DNA from: Bacteroides gallinarum DSM 18171 = JCM 13658
GTDB lineage: Bacteria > Bacteroidota > Bacteroidia > Bacteroidales > Bacteroidaceae
NCBI RefSeq assembly: GCF_000374365.1
Contig: NZ_KB894119.1
Location: 81,677 to 145,676, forward strand
DNA length: 64,000 nucleotides
Direction: 5' to 3'
How positions within the stretch are numbered: the first letter of the stretch is position 1; each line of letters opens with the position of its first letter. The notes beneath the pieces are model-generated. The model saw only the letters and a program-made list of their open reading frames with translations. It did no database searches and was not told the DNA's origin. Positions 44,483 through 54,924 of this stretch are shown in pieces. The position numbers were made by a program, and so were the translations under genes.

Positions 44483-46387
44483 ATGAAAACAGAAACAACA
44501 GCATATAGCTTGCTAAACTCCATTTCCTACCCGGAAGACCTGCGTAAGCTGAGCGTAGAGCAACTCCCGGAAATCTGCGAGGAACTGAGGCAAGACATCA
44601 TCCGGGAACTTTCGTGCAACCCGGGACATTTTGCGGCAAGCCTAGGCACGGTGGAGCTTACCGTAGCACTGCATTATGTCTACAACACCCCCTACGACCG
44701 CATCGTATGGGACGTAGGGCATCAGGCATACGGGCACAAAATGCTGACCGGACGCCGCGAAGCTTTCTCCACCAACCGCAAGTTCAAGGGCATCCGCCCC
44801 TTCCCCTCTCCGGAAGAAAGTCCCTACGACACCTTTACCTGCGGGCATGCCTCCAACTCCATTTCGGCAGCGCTGGGCATGGCGGTCGCCGCTGCCCGCA
44901 AAGGCGAGAAAGACCGCCATGTGGTAGCCGTCATAGGCGACGGGAGCATGAGCGGCGGGCTGGCTTTCGAGGGACTTAACAACGCTTCATCCACCGCCAA
45001 CAACCTGCTGATTATCCTCAACGACAACGACATGGCGATAGACCGCAGCGTGGGCGGCATGAAGCAATACCTTTTCAACCTGACTACCTCGAACCGCTAT
45101 AACCAACTGCGTTTCAAGGCATCCAAGATGCTCTTCAAAATGGGTATCCTGAACGAAGACCGGCGCAAGGCACTAATCCGCTTCTCCAACAGCCTGAAGT
45201 CGATAGCCGCCCAGCAGCAGAACATTTTCGAGGGGATGAACATACGCTACTTCGGCCCCATAAACGGGCACGATGTAAAGAACCTGGCACGTATCCTGCG
45301 CGACATCAAGGACATGCAAGGCCCCAAAATCCTCCACCTGCACACCGTCAAGGGCAAGGGCTTCGAGCCTGCCGAGAAAAACCCGGACATCTGGCATGCA
45401 CCGGGCAGGTTCGACCCCGAAACGGGCGAACGTATCACGGCAGACACCAGCAACCTGCCTCCCCTTTACCAGACGGTGTTCGGAGAGACATTGACAGAGC
45501 TTGCCGGGATGAACCCGAACATTGTGGGGGTGACTCCCGCCATGCCCACGGGATGCTCCATGAATATATTGATGAAAGCCATGCCCGACCGTGCTTTCGA
45601 CGTAGGCATCGCCGAGGGGCACGCCGCCACGTTCTCCGGCGGCATGGCAAAGGAAGGGCTGCAACCTTTCTGCAACATCTACTCCTCCTTCATGCAGCGG
45701 GCTTACGACAACGTGATACACGACATCGCTATCCAGAAACTCCCCGTAGTACTATGCCTGGACCGTGCTGGGTTAGTGGGCGAAGACGGGCCGACGCATC
45801 ACGGCGTGTTCGACCTGGCTTATTTCCGCCCTATCCCCAACCTTACCATATCCTCCCCGATGAACGAACACGAGTTACGCCGTCTGATGTACACGGCGCA
45901 ACTGCCGGGCAAAGGCACGTTCGTTATCCGCTACCCTCGCGGACGCGGCGTACTGGCAGACTGGAGATGTCCGCTGGAGGAAATACCCGTAGGCAAGGGA
46001 CGGAAGCTGAAAGAAGGTAAAGACCTTGCCGTCATCACCCTGGGCCCGATAGGGAACATCGCCGCCCGTGCCATTCAGCGGGCGGAAAAAGAAAAGGGGC
46101 TCTTCATAGCCCATTACGACCTGCGTTTCCTCAAACCGCTGGACGAGGCGTTGCTGCACGAGGCAGGGCGCAGTTTCGGGCGTATCGTCACCGTAGAGGA
46201 CGGTGTACTGAAGGGCGGCATGGGAAGTGCCGTACTGGAATTCATGGCAGACAACGGCTACACTCCGCACATAGAACGCATCGGCGTGCCCGACCTCTTC
46301 ATCGAGCACGGTACGGTGCAAGAGCTGTACCGGTTGTGCGGAATGGATGAAGAAGCTATCTATAATACATTGATTAAGAATAAATAA
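44483..46387 (+). CDS. dxs: 1-deoxy-D-xylulose-5-phosphate synthase
   Basis: This 634-residue thiamine-diphosphate enzyme starts at the ATG for [11 protein letters not shown]; an upstream TTG adds nine unlikely residues. Key features are [12 protein letters not shown], the ThDP-binding block [31 protein letters not shown], and the transketolase pyrimidine and C-terminal domains. It condenses pyruvate and glyceraldehyde-3-phosphate in the first step of the MEP isoprenoid pathway. The potassium genes trkA and trkH follow on the same strand. Confidence 0.96.
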   Translation: MKTETTAYSLLNSISYPEDLRKLSVEQLPEICEELRQDIIRELSCNPGHFAASLGTVELTVALHYVYNTPYDRIVWDVGHQAYGHKMLTGRREAFSTNRKFKGIRPFPSPEESPYDTFTCGHASNSISAALGMAVAAARKGEKDRHVVAVIGDGSMSGGLAFEGLNNASSTANNLLIILNDNDMAIDRSVGGMKQYLFNLTTSNRYNQLRFKASKMLFKMGILNEDRRKALIRFSNSLKSIAAQQQNIFEGMNIRYFGPINGHDVKNLARILRDIKDMQGPKILHLHTVKGKGFEPAEKNPDIWHAPGRFDPETGERITADTSNLPPLYQTVFGETLTELAGMNPNIVGVTPAMPTGCSMNILMKAMPDRAFDVGIAEGHAATFSGGMAKEGLQPFCNIYSSFMQRAYDNVIHDIAIQKLPVVLCLDRAGLVGEDGPTHHGVFDLAYFRPIPNLTISSPMNEHELRRLMYTAQLPGKGTFVIRYPRGRGVLADWRCPLEEIPVGKGRKLKEGKDLAVITLGPIGNIAARAIQRAEKEKGLFIAHYDLRFLKPLDEALLHEAGRSFGRIVTVEDGVLKGGMGSAVLEFMADNGYTPHIERIGVPDLFIEHGTVQELYRLCGMDEEAIYNTLIKNK

Positions 46388-46461
46388 AGAGTAAAGGAAT
46401 GCCCTGTAATACAGCAGGCTTCCGACACTCATTTTTTAGTTTTTAATTTCTTACATACGTC

Positions 46462-47802
46462 GTGAAGATAATCATTGCAGGTGCCGGCGCAGTAGGCACA
46501 CACTTAGCCAAGCTGTTGTCCCGCGAGAAGCAGGACATCGTACTAATGGATGACAACGAAGAGAAGATGAGCACGCTCAGCTCCAACTTCGACCTGATGA
46601 CCGTTACGGCATCCCCCACCTCTATCAAGGGACTGAAAGAGGTAGGGGTAGGAGAAGCCGACCTTTTCATCGCCGTCACTCCCGACGAAAGCCGCAACAT
46701 CACCGCATGTATGCTCGCCACCAACCTCGGCGCCCAAAAAACGGTAGGGCGTATCGACAACTACGAATACCTGCTGCCCAAGAACAAGGAGTTCTTCCAG
46801 AAGTTAGGGGTAGACTCGCTCATTTACCCGGAGATGCTTGCCGCAAAGGAAATCGTGTCTTCTATCCGCATGAGCTGGGTGCGCCAGTGGTGGGAATTCT
46901 GCGGCGGCGCACTTATCCTGATAGGCGCCAAGATGCGCGAGAAGGCGGAAATCCTGAACATCCCCCTATACCAATTGGGCGGCCCGGAGCTGCCCTACCA
47001 CGTGGTAGCCATTAAGCGCGGTAACGAAACGCTGATTCCCAGGGGCGACGATGTAATCAAGCTGCACGACATCGTGTACTTTACGACCACCCGTAAATTC
47101 GTTCCGTACATCCGCAAGATAGCGGGCAAGGAAGATTATGCCGACGTGCGCAATGTGATGATTATGGGCGGAAGCCGCATCGCCGTACGTACCGCGCAAT
47201 ATGTTCCCGACTATATGCAGGTGAAAATCGTGGACAACGACCTGAACCGCTGTAACCGCCTGACCGAACTGTTGGACGACAAGACCATGATTATCAACGG
47301 AGACGGTCGGGATATGGATTTGCTCGTGGAGGAAGGTTTGAGGAATACGGAGGCATTCGTTGCCCTAACCGGAAATTCGGAAACCAACATTCTCGCCTGC
47401 CTCGCAGCAAAGCGTATGGGAGTAAGGAAAACGGTAGCGGAAGTAGAAAACATAGATTATATAGGTATGGCGGAGAGCCTCGACATCGGAACGGTTATCA
47501 ACAAAAAGATGATTGCCGCCAGCCACATTTACCAGATGATGTTGGATGCCGACGTCAGCAACGTAAAGTGCCTGACCTTTGCCAATGCCGACGTGGCGGA
47601 ATTCACCGTCAAGGCCGGTTCCAAGATTACCAAGCAACCGGTAAAAGACCTCGGCCTGCCCAAAGGAACGACTATCGGCGGACTGATACGCAACGGCGAA
47701 GGTGTCGTGGTAATGGGTAACACGCAAATACAGCCCGGAGACCATGTGGTGGTTTTCTGCCTGAACATGATGATTAAGAAAATCGAAAAATACTTTAACT
47801 GA
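46462..47802 (+). CDS. trkA: Trk potassium uptake regulatory subunit TrkA
   Basis: This 446-residue cytoplasmic protein begins at a GTG (MKIIIAGAGAVGTHLAKLL). Two RCK_N Rossmann domains (the first NAD-binding motif GAGAVG near residues 7-12, the second beginning near VMIMGGSRIAVRTAQ at about 233) alternate with two RCK_C domains. TrkA gates the TrkH channel in response to nucleotides. It lies between dxs and trkH. Confidence 0.94.
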   Translation: MKIIIAGAGAVGTHLAKLLSREKQDIVLMDDNEEKMSTLSSNFDLMTVTASPTSIKGLKEVGVGEADLFIAVTPDESRNITACMLATNLGAQKTVGRIDNYEYLLPKNKEFFQKLGVDSLIYPEMLAAKEIVSSIRMSWVRQWWEFCGGALILIGAKMREKAEILNIPLYQLGGPELPYHVVAIKRGNETLIPRGDDVIKLHDIVYFTTTRKFVPYIRKIAGKEDYADVRNVMIMGGSRIAVRTAQYVPDYMQVKIVDNDLNRCNRLTELLDDKTMIINGDGRDMDLLVEEGLRNTEAFVALTGNSETNILACLAAKRMGVRKTVAEVENIDYIGMAESLDIGTVINKKMIAASHIYQMMLDADVSNVKCLTFANADVAEFTVKAGSKITKQPVKDLGLPKGTTIGGLIRNGEGVVVMGNTQIQPGDHVVVFCLNMMIKKIEKYFN

Positions 47803-47818
47803 TAAAAAACGACAGGCT

Positions 47819-47912
47819 AAGAAGGAAAGAGAAGAAAGAAGAAAAACGAAAAAAGAAAAAGAGAGAAAGAAAGGGAAAAAGGAGAAGGAGAAAAGGAGGG
47901 AAAGGAGAAAAG
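47819..47912 (+). repeat. 94-base polypurine tract between trkA and trkH
   Basis: From 47819 to 47912 the plus strand is A and G only, apart from one C at 47847. It sits entirely in the trkA-trkH gap. Homopurine tracts of this length can form triplex structures in DNA and would give an unstructured, purine-rich leader in the mRNA. Confidence 0.9.
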
Positions 47913-48008
47913 TGAAAGGAGCATACTCCCCGCCAAAGACAACAATGAATGTTCCCCGCTCCCCTTCGTACTGCAAGACATTTTTAATGTTTAATTTCAA
48001 TTAGGAAA

Positions 48009-49460
48009 GTGATTAACTTCAAGACAATCATACGAATCAACGGTATCCTGTTATTGCTGGAGACAGTTATGTTCCTGATATGCTCGGGCGTTTCGTACTA
48101 CTACAACGACGAGGCGCTGCTCGACTTTTGGAAATCGGCAGGCATCACGGCGGGCGCAGGCCTGTTAATGGTTGCCGCCGGCAGAAACGGCAATAGGCAA
48201 CTGACCCGCCGCGACAGCTATGTATTAGTCAGCCTCGCCTGGGTCATTTTCTCATTCTTCGGCATGCTGCCGTTCTACATAAGCGGCTACATTCCGGATG
48301 TAACCAACGCTTTCTTCGAAACGATGTCCGGCTTCACCAGTACGGGTGCCACTATCCTGGACAACATAGAATCGCTGCCGCACGGGTTGCTGTTCTGGCG
48401 CAGCATGACGCAGTGGATAGGCGGACTGGGTATCATCATGTTCACCATTGCCATACTGCCTATCTTCGGTATCAACGGCATTCAGGTGTTCGTGGCCGAA
48501 ACCAGCGGACCTACGCACGACAAGGTACATCCGCGTATCGGAGTTACCGCCAAATGGATATGGAGCATCTATACCGGTATCACTGCCGTCCTCGTGGCCT
48601 TGCTGATGTTGGGCGGTATGGACTGGTTCGACAGCGTATGCCACGCCTTCGCCACCACGGGCACGGGCGGCTTCTCGACCAAGCAGGCGAGTGTGGAGTA
48701 TTATAATTCTCCCTATATAGAATATGTCATTTCAATCTTCATGTTCATCTCGGGTATCAACTTCACCCTGTTGCTGCTGGTTGCCAACCGCAAATTCAAG
48801 AAAGCCGTCGGCAATGCCGAACTGAAGTGGTACTTCTGGTCGGTGGTATGCTTTACCGGCATAATAGCCGCCATACTTTACCGCACCAGCCCTATGGATA
48901 TGGAAGAGGCTTTCCGCAAATCGCTGTTCCAGGTTATCTCGTTGCACACCTCTACCGGATTTGCTACCGACGACTACATGCTATGGACACCCGTTCTCTG
49001 GGGGCTGCTGACTATCGTCATGATAATAGGCGCCTGCGCAGGCAGTACCACAGGAGGATTGAAGTGCATCCGCATGGTTATCCTCGCCAAAGTATCACGG
49101 AACGAGTTCAAGCACATCCTCCACCCCAACGCCGTACTGCCGGTACGCGCCAACAAGCAGGTAGTATCGCCCTCCGTCATATCGACCGTACTGGCATTCT
49201 GTTTCTTATACTTCGTACTCATAATCGTCGGTATATTGCTGATGATGGGCATGGGAATAGGGCTCGTAGAGTCTATCGGATGCGTCATATCCAGCATCGG
49301 TAACATGGGTCCCGGACTGGGCGAAACCGGACCGGCCTATTCGTGGAATGCCCTGCCCGATGCGGCAAAATGGTTGCTGTCGTTCCTGATGTTGCTGGGA
49401 CGTCTGGAATTGTTCACCGTTTTACTTTTATTCACACCGGAATTCTGGAAACGGAATTGA
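48009..49460 (+). CDS. trkH: Trk potassium uptake membrane subunit TrkH
   Basis: This 483-residue membrane protein starts at a GTG (MINFKTIIRING). It has the four membrane-pore-membrane repeats of the Trk/Ktr family, seen as selectivity-filter-like stretches MSGFTSTGATIL, FATTGTGGFSTK, LHTSTGFATDDY and SIGNMGPGLGE. It forms the potassium channel gated by TrkA, encoded 206 bases upstream across the polypurine tract. Confidence 0.95.
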   Translation: MINFKTIIRINGILLLLETVMFLICSGVSYYYNDEALLDFWKSAGITAGAGLLMVAAGRNGNRQLTRRDSYVLVSLAWVIFSFFGMLPFYISGYIPDVTNAFFETMSGFTSTGATILDNIESLPHGLLFWRSMTQWIGGLGIIMFTIAILPIFGINGIQVFVAETSGPTHDKVHPRIGVTAKWIWSIYTGITAVLVALLMLGGMDWFDSVCHAFATTGTGGFSTKQASVEYYNSPYIEYVISIFMFISGINFTLLLLVANRKFKKAVGNAELKWYFWSVVCFTGIIAAILYRTSPMDMEEAFRKSLFQVISLHTSTGFATDDYMLWTPVLWGLLTIVMIIGACAGSTTGGLKCIRMVILAKVSRNEFKHILHPNAVLPVRANKQVVSPSVISTVLAFCFLYFVLIIVGILLMMGMGIGLVESIGCVISSIGNMGPGLGETGPAYSWNALPDAAKWLLSFLMLLGRLELFTVLLLFTPEFWKRN

Positions 49461-49530
49461 TTTAGGATAAAAAGTGTAAAAATACTCTTTTTTTGTTATA
49501 TAGAGATAGCAAAATGAAAGATACTTATTA

Positions 49531-49538
49531 TATCTTTG
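49531..49538 (+). promoter_or_regulatory. -7 element TATCTTTG before the small secreted protein gene
   Basis: TATCTTTG fits TAnnTTTG and ends 23 bases before the ATG. A GGAGGT Shine-Dalgarno (49556-49561) touches the start codon, unusual for Bacteroides and perhaps too close to be used. Confidence 0.5.
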
Positions 49539-49561
49539 CGCCCTGAAAGAAACATGGAGGT

Positions 49562-49936
49562 ATGAAACAGTGTTTAAAATTGTGTATGATTGTCATACTT
49601 GCGGTATCCCTGCATACTATCGCTGCGGAAACCGCATCCGTTTCGTGCACTCCTGCAACAACCCAGGCAGCAGCAAGCTGCTTTCTGCCGCAAGACACCG
49701 CTACGATAACGCAACAGTCTATCCGGAACAGTTTTCTTTCGGTCGTTACGCTCTGCATGGAACATGCGGACAGCATCCAGATTTCCAGCGAAAAGAGCTT
49801 TTTGCCCCGCCCCGACTTATCCGGGACGCAGTTGCATGCCTACCCGCCGGAATGCAGCCGCCTGTCGTACCTATCCCCGTACCCCGTACCCGATATGAGC
49901 TATTACATATTCGGGCTGAGAAAGATTATCATTTAA
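49562..49936 (+). CDS. Hypothetical secreted protein, 124 residues
   Basis: A signal peptide-like N-terminus (MKQCLKLCMIVILAVSLHTIAAE) is followed by about 100 residues rich in Ser, Thr and Cys without a domain I recognise. This frame is chosen over another open frame of equal length (49570-49944) because of the promoter at 49531 and the signal peptide. It lies between trkH and the nuo operon. The function is unknown. Confidence 0.5.
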   Translation: MKQCLKLCMIVILAVSLHTIAAETASVSCTPATTQAAASCFLPQDTATITQQSIRNSFLSVVTLCMEHADSIQISSEKSFLPRPDLSGTQLHAYPPECSRLSYLSPYPVPDMSYYIFGLRKIII

Positions 49937-49942
49937 TGTCGT

Positions 49943-49973
49943 AAGCTAAGCGGGCAGTCACTGCCCCGAGCTT
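49943..49973 (+). other. Nested hairpin upstream of nuoA
   Basis: AAGCT (49943-49947) and AGCTT (49969-49973) enclose GGGCAG-TCA-CTGCCC (49952-49966). There is no T-run. It lies 73 bases before the nuoA ATG and could be a leader structure or an imperfect terminator of the preceding gene. Confidence 0.4.
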
Positions 49974-50046
49974 CATCGGTGGGCAAATCAGAGGTTTTGT
50001 CTCCGGTCATGGTATCCATATTATATATCTAAACTTTATCAGGTTT

Positions 50047-50397
50047 ATGAATTTTACATTGTTAGTGACCGTCGTATTGACGGCAATCATTTTTGTAGGG
50101 CTCGTTATCGCCATTTCCAAAGCGATATCCCCCCGCTCGTACAATCCGCAGAAAATGGAGCCGTACGAATGCGGTATCCCTACCCGTGGCAGGTCATGGA
50201 TGCAGTTCAGGGTCGGTTATTACCTGTTTGCCATTCTGTTCCTCATGTTCGAGGTGGAAACGGTTTTCCTGTTCCCATGGGCGGTCGTAGTACGACAACT
50301 GGGGCCTCAGGCACTGCTTAGCGTAATTTTCTTCTTTTTCATCTTAGTGCTGGGACTTGCATATGCCTGGCGGAAAGGAGCGTTGGAATGGAAATAA
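50047..50397 (+). CDS. nuoA: Complex I subunit A
   Basis: This 116-residue protein has three membrane spans. The hallmark [35 protein letters not shown] includes the conserved Cys and acidic residues of NuoA/ND3. It opens a ten-gene operon whose products form the membrane arm and connecting part of NADH-quinone oxidoreductase-type complex I. Its stop overlaps the nuoB start region. Confidence 0.96.
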   Translation: MNFTLLVTVVLTAIIFVGLVIAISKAISPRSYNPQKMEPYECGIPTRGRSWMQFRVGYYLFAILFLMFEVETVFLFPWAVVVRQLGPQALLSVIFFFFILVLGLAYAWRKGALEWK

Positions 50398-50978
50398 TGA
50401 AGAAACCGAAAATAAAGTCTATCCCCTACGAGGATTTTACAGACAACGAATCACTGGAGAAAATCGTACAGGAGCTCAACGCCGGCGGCGTAAACGTCGT
50501 TGTAGGTGCACTGGACGACCTGATTGACTGGGGACGCAGCAATTCGTTATGGCCGCTGACCTTTGCAACCAGTTGTTGCGGCATCGAGTTCATGGCCGTA
50601 TGTGCCGCCCGGTACGACATCGCACGCTTCGGCTTCGAGGTAACGCGTAACAGCCCGCGCCAGGCAGACGTTATCCTGGTGAGCGGCACGATTACCAACA
50701 AAATGGCGCCGGTGCTCAAACGCCTGTACGACCAAATGGGCGACCCCAAATACGTAGTGGCGGTAGGCGGCTGTGCCGTGAGCGGCGGTCCCTTCAAGAA
50801 ATCGTATCATGTAGTGAACGGGGTAGACCAGATTTTGCCGGTAGATGTATATATCCCCGGTTGTCCTCCGCGTCCGGAAGCATTCCTTTACGGCATGATG
50901 CAGTTGCAGCGTAAAGTGAAGGTAGAGAAATTCTTCGGCGGAACCAACAGGAAAATGAAGAAAGAAGAAGAGAAATAA
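50388..50978 (+). CDS. nuoB: Complex I subunit B
   Basis: This is a 196-residue protein. A start nine bases later at 50397 (TAATG overlap with nuoA) is equally possible. Ligands of the terminal N2 4Fe-4S cluster are visible: [21 protein letters not shown] and [10 protein letters not shown]. It passes electrons to quinone at the junction with the membrane arm. Confidence 0.96.
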   Translation: MEIMKKPKIKSIPYEDFTDNESLEKIVQELNAGGVNVVVGALDDLIDWGRSNSLWPLTFATSCCGIEFMAVCAARYDIARFGFEVTRNSPRQADVILVSGTITNKMAPVLKRLYDQMGDPKYVVAVGGCAVSGGPFKKSYHVVNGVDQILPVDVYIPGCPPRPEAFLYGMMQLQRKVKVEKFFGGTNRKMKKEEEK

Positions 50979-52577
50979 ATGCGTATGGAAGAATTTAAAT
51001 ATATCGAACCGCAAGACCTGCACGCAGAAATGCTGCGTCTGCGGAATCAGGAGCAAATGGATTTCCTCGAGAGCCTCACCGGTATGGACTGGGGGTTCCC
51101 CGACGAGAAAGATAGCGACGACACGCTGCGCGGCCTGGGAGTGGTGTACCACCTGGAATCTACGACAAGCGGCAAGCGCATGGTAGTCAAGACTTCCACC
51201 ACGAACCGCGAATGCCCCGAATTGCCCTCCGTTACGGATATATGGAAGGGTGCGGAACTGCCGGAGCGCGAAGTGTTCGACTTCTTCGGCATCCTGTTCA
51301 CAGGCCACCCGGACATGCGGCGCCTGTACCTGCGTAATGACTGGGTAGGCTATCCGCTGCGCAAGGACAACGACCCGGAGAAAGACAATCCGCTGCGCAT
51401 GACGAACGAGGAGACATCGGACAAGACCTACGAAGTGCAACAAGGCAGGGACGGCAATATCCAGGAGAAGGAAACCGTACTCTTCGGCGACGACGAGTAT
51501 GTGGTGAACATAGGCCCGCAACATCCCGCCACCCACGGCGTACTCCGTTTCCGCGTATCGCTCGAGGGCGAGAGCATCCATAAGCTGGATGTGAACTGCG
51601 GCTACATACACCGCGGTATCGAAAAGATGAACGAAAGCCTCACCTACCCGCAGACCCTGGCGCTGACCGACCGCCTGGACTATCTGGGCGCCATGCAGAA
51701 CCGCCATGCCCTGTGCATGTGCATAGAGAAAGCCATGGGAGTAGAAGTCAGCGAACGCGTACAGTACATCCGTACCATTATGGATGAATTGCAACGCATC
51801 GACTCTCATATATTATTCTTCTCCTGCCTCTGCCAAGACCTCGGAGCCACGACCGCTTTCCTCTACGGCTTCCGCGACCGCGAGAAGGTGCTCGACATCT
51901 TCGAAGAAACCTGCGGCGGACGCCTCATCCTGAATTACAATACCATTGGCGGCGTGCAGGCCGATTTGCATCCCAACTTCGTGAGAAGGGTCAAGGAATT
52001 CATTCCGTACATGCGTAAGAACATCCAGGAATACCACGACATATTCACCGGAAACATCATTGCACAGCAACGCCTGAAAGGCATCGGGGTACTGAGCCGC
52101 GAAGATGCCATTTCTTTCGGGGCTACCGGTGGAACCGGACGCGCAAGCGGCTGGGCCTGCGACGTACGCAAGCGTATGCCTTACGCCGCCTACTGCAAAG
52201 TGCAGTTCAAGGAAATCGTCCGCACCGAAGGCGACTGCTTTGCGCGTTACATGGTACGTATGGAAGAAATCCTGGAAAGCCTGAATATCATCGAGCAACT
52301 GATAGACAACATCCCGGAGGGGCCTTACCAGGAAAAGATGAAACCTATTATCCGCGTACCGGAAGGTGCGTACTATGCCGCTGTGGAAGGCAGCCGCGGA
52401 GAGTTCGGCGTATACCTGGAAAGCCACGGCGACAAAACTCCGTACCGCCTGCACTACCGTGCAACGGGACTTCCGCTGGTGGGAACCATGAATACCATTT
52501 GCAAAGGCGCCAAGATTGCCGACCTGATTGCTATCGGCGGTACTCTGGACTATGTAGTGCCCGATATCGACCGGTAA
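50979..52577 (+). CDS. nuoCD: Complex I fused subunit C/D
   Basis: This 532-residue protein directly abuts nuoB. The N-terminal quarter is NuoC (PSVTDIWKGAELPEREVFDFFGI, then HPDMRRLYL). From about 165 it is NuoD, with IGPQHPATHGVLRF and the quinone-site His/Tyr region. The C/D fusion is usual in Bacteroidetes and some other groups. Confidence 0.96.
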   Translation: MRMEEFKYIEPQDLHAEMLRLRNQEQMDFLESLTGMDWGFPDEKDSDDTLRGLGVVYHLESTTSGKRMVVKTSTTNRECPELPSVTDIWKGAELPEREVFDFFGILFTGHPDMRRLYLRNDWVGYPLRKDNDPEKDNPLRMTNEETSDKTYEVQQGRDGNIQEKETVLFGDDEYVVNIGPQHPATHGVLRFRVSLEGESIHKLDVNCGYIHRGIEKMNESLTYPQTLALTDRLDYLGAMQNRHALCMCIEKAMGVEVSERVQYIRTIMDELQRIDSHILFFSCLCQDLGATTAFLYGFRDREKVLDIFEETCGGRLILNYNTIGGVQADLHPNFVRRVKEFIPYMRKNIQEYHDIFTGNIIAQQRLKGIGVLSREDAISFGATGGTGRASGWACDVRKRMPYAAYCKVQFKEIVRTEGDCFARYMVRMEEILESLNIIEQLIDNIPEGPYQEKMKPIIRVPEGAYYAAVEGSRGEFGVYLESHGDKTPYRLHYRATGLPLVGTMNTICKGAKIADLIAIGGTLDYVVPDIDR

Positions 52578-52644
52578 GGGGATTTACGGACAGCGAATCG
52601 TTAATATAGTAACATAGTAAATCATCCAATAGAAAATAATAAAG

Positions 52645-53721
52645 ATGTTTGATTTTAGTATTGCAACAAACTGGATACACCAGATGCTGACATCGGTGAT
52701 GCCCGAAGGCCTTGCTATCTTCATCGAGTGTGTAGTAATAGGTGTATGTATCGTACTGATGTATGCTATCCTCGCCATTATACTTATCTACATGGAGCGC
52801 AAGATTTGCGGTTTCTTCCAATGCCGCCTAGGTCCGAACCGCGTAGGCCCTTACGGAGTGCTCCAGGTAATCTGCGACGTGTTCAAGATGCTGACCAAGG
52901 AGATTTTCAATCCGAAAGGCGCAGACCAGCTACTGTACAACCTCGCACCTTATATGGTGCTTCTCGCCTCTTTCCTCACCTTTGCCTGCCTGCCGGCGAA
53001 CAAGGGGCTCGAGGTACTGGATTTCAACGTGGGCATCTTCTTCCTGCTGGCCGCCTCTAGCATCGGTGTGGTAGGCATCCTGCTCGCCGGTTGGAGTTCC
53101 AACAACAAGTTCTCGCTGATTGGCGCCATGCGTAGCGGTGCACAAATCATCAGCTACGAGCTCTCCGTAGGAATGAGCATCCTTACAATGGTTATCCTGA
53201 CCGGCACGATGCAGATTTCGCAAATCGTAGAGGGACAGGCAGACGGCTGGTTCATCTTCAAAGGACATATCCCCGCCATTATCGCCTTCATTATCTACCT
53301 GATAGCCGGCAATGCGGAATGTAACCGCGGCCCGTTCGACCTTCCTGAAGCAGAAAGCGAGCTGACCGCCGGATACCACACCGAATACAGCGGTATGCAC
53401 TTCGGCTTCTTCTATCTTGCCGAATACCTGAACCTGTTCATCGTATCGGCGATAGCAGCTACCGTATTCCTGGGAGGCTGGATGCCCCTGCATATTCCGG
53501 GGCTGGACGGGTTCAACATGGTAATGGATTATATTCCCGGCTTCATCTGGTTCTTCGCCAAGGCATTCTTCGTAGTATTCCTGATGATGTGGATGCGTTG
53601 GACGTTCCCCCGCCTGCGCATCGACCAGATTCTGAACTTAGAGTGGAAATACCTGGTTCCCATTTCCATGGTGAACCTGATACTTATGGCACTGATTGTA
53701 GCTTTCGGCTTACACTTTTAA
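52645..53721 (+). CDS. nuoH: Complex I subunit H
   Basis: This 358-residue membrane protein has eight spans. [21 protein letters not shown] and [24 protein letters not shown] are the characteristic NuoH/ND1 segments near the quinone channel. It follows nuoCD in the operon. Confidence 0.96.
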   Translation: MFDFSIATNWIHQMLTSVMPEGLAIFIECVVIGVCIVLMYAILAIILIYMERKICGFFQCRLGPNRVGPYGVLQVICDVFKMLTKEIFNPKGADQLLYNLAPYMVLLASFLTFACLPANKGLEVLDFNVGIFFLLAASSIGVVGILLAGWSSNNKFSLIGAMRSGAQIISYELSVGMSILTMVILTGTMQISQIVEGQADGWFIFKGHIPAIIAFIIYLIAGNAECNRGPFDLPEAESELTAGYHTEYSGMHFGFFYLAEYLNLFIVSAIAATVFLGGWMPLHIPGLDGFNMVMDYIPGFIWFFAKAFFVVFLMMWMRWTFPRLRIDQILNLEWKYLVPISMVNLILMALIVAFGLHF

Positions 53722-53736
53722 GTAACTGACAAGATT

Positions 53737-54243
53737 ATGAAAGAAGAAAAAAATACATATTTCGAAGGCCTCTTCAAGGGCATCGGCAGTCTTTCCACGG
53801 GACTGAAAACCACCATGAAAGAGTTCTTCACTCCCAAAATCACGGAGCAATACCCGGAAAACCGGAAAGAGCTGAAAATGTTCGACCGCTTCCGCGGCAC
53901 ACTGGTTATGCCCCACAACGAACGTAACGAACACCACTGCGTGGCATGCGGCCTTTGCCAGACGGCATGCCCCAACGACACAATCAAGGTAACGAGCGAA
54001 ACGATAGAGACGGAAGACGGCAAGAAGAAAAAAATCCTGGCGAAGTACGAGTACAACCTCGGTTCGTGCATGTTCTGCCAGCTCTGCGTAAATGCCTGCC
54101 CTCACAATGCCATTACATTCGACCAGGACTTCGAGCATGCCGTGTTCGACCGCAGCAAACTGATACTGACCCTGAACCGTCCGGGAAGCAGGGTAGAAGA
54201 GAAAAAGAGACCCGCCGCTCCCCAACCCGAAGCAGCAAAGTAA
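53737..54243 (+). CDS. nuoI: Complex I subunit I, 2x(4Fe-4S) ferredoxin-type
   Basis: This 168-residue protein has two ferredoxin motifs, CVACGLCQTACP and CMFCQLCVNACP, that carry clusters N6a and N6b. Because nuoE, nuoF and nuoG are absent from this operon, NuoI may be the entry point for electrons from a soluble donor. Start at the ATG for MKEEKNTYFEG. Confidence 0.96.
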   Translation: MKEEKNTYFEGLFKGIGSLSTGLKTTMKEFFTPKITEQYPENRKELKMFDRFRGTLVMPHNERNEHHCVACGLCQTACPNDTIKVTSETIETEDGKKKKILAKYEYNLGSCMFCQLCVNACPHNAITFDQDFEHAVFDRSKLILTLNRPGSRVEEKKRPAAPQPEAAK

Positions 54244-54272
54244 TTAGTAATTTATAATCGGTAATTAATGAC

Positions 54273-54785
54273 ATGGAAATAACTCTTGAAACAGTAGTAT
54301 TCTACTTCCTCGCGGTATTCATCACCGTGTTTTCCATTATGACGGTGACGACCAACCGCATGGTACGCTCGGCAACCTACCTGCTGTTCGTACTGTTCGG
54401 TACGGCAGGCATTTACTTCCTGCTGGGTTACACCTTCCTCGGTTCCGTACAGATTATGGTTTATGCCGGCGGTATCGTCGTGCTGTACGTCTTTGCGGTA
54501 TTGCTTACCAGCGGCGAAGGCGACCGGGCGGAAAAGCTGAAACGCAGCAAGCTCCTTGCCGGACTGGGAACGACCGTGGGCGGAGCCGTTATCGTACTGT
54601 TCATCACCCTGAAACATAAATTCCTCGCCGCTACGGACATAACTCCCATAGAAGTCGATATCAAGACCATAGGGAACCAGATGCTGAGCGGCGACAAGTA
54701 CGGTTACCTGCTGCCATTCGAAGCCGTCAGCATCCTGTTGCTGGCATGTATCGTGGGCGGCCTATTAATTGCACGTAAACGATAA
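54273..54785 (+). CDS. nuoJ: Complex I subunit J
   Basis: This 170-residue membrane protein has five spans. GTAGIYFLLGYTFLGSVQIMVYAGGIVVLYVFAVLL is the ND6/NuoJ core with the pi-bulge region. It lies in operon order between nuoI and nuoK. Confidence 0.95.
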   Translation: MEITLETVVFYFLAVFITVFSIMTVTTNRMVRSATYLLFVLFGTAGIYFLLGYTFLGSVQIMVYAGGIVVLYVFAVLLTSGEGDRAEKLKRSKLLAGLGTTVGGAVIVLFITLKHKFLAATDITPIEVDIKTIGNQMLSGDKYGYLLPFEAVSILLLACIVGGLLIARKR

Positions 54786-54894
54786 CCGGCAAGTTCACGA
54801 TTTCAGATTTATGATTGGAAGCTTTGCCATGACAGGCGTAAGGAAGCGGATAATCATATGACAATGCCCCTCTGAAATCGAAAATCCGGAATCT

Positions 54895-54922
54895 CATAAA
54901 TCATAAATTATAAATCATAAAT
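54895..54922. repeat. Tandem 7-bp repeat, four units of CATAAAT
   Basis: The units read CATAAAT, CATAAAT, TATAAAT, CATAAAT and end three bases before the nuoK start. They are the reverse complement type of the heptamers at 40407-40441. The 139-base nuoJ-nuoK gap is otherwise AT-rich filler. Confidence 0.7.
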
Positions 54923-54924
54923 CT

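Noticed and set aside
49570..49944. Alternative 124-codon frame overlapping the small secreted protein gene
   Set aside because: It lacks a signal peptide and its start is poorly placed relative to the promoter.
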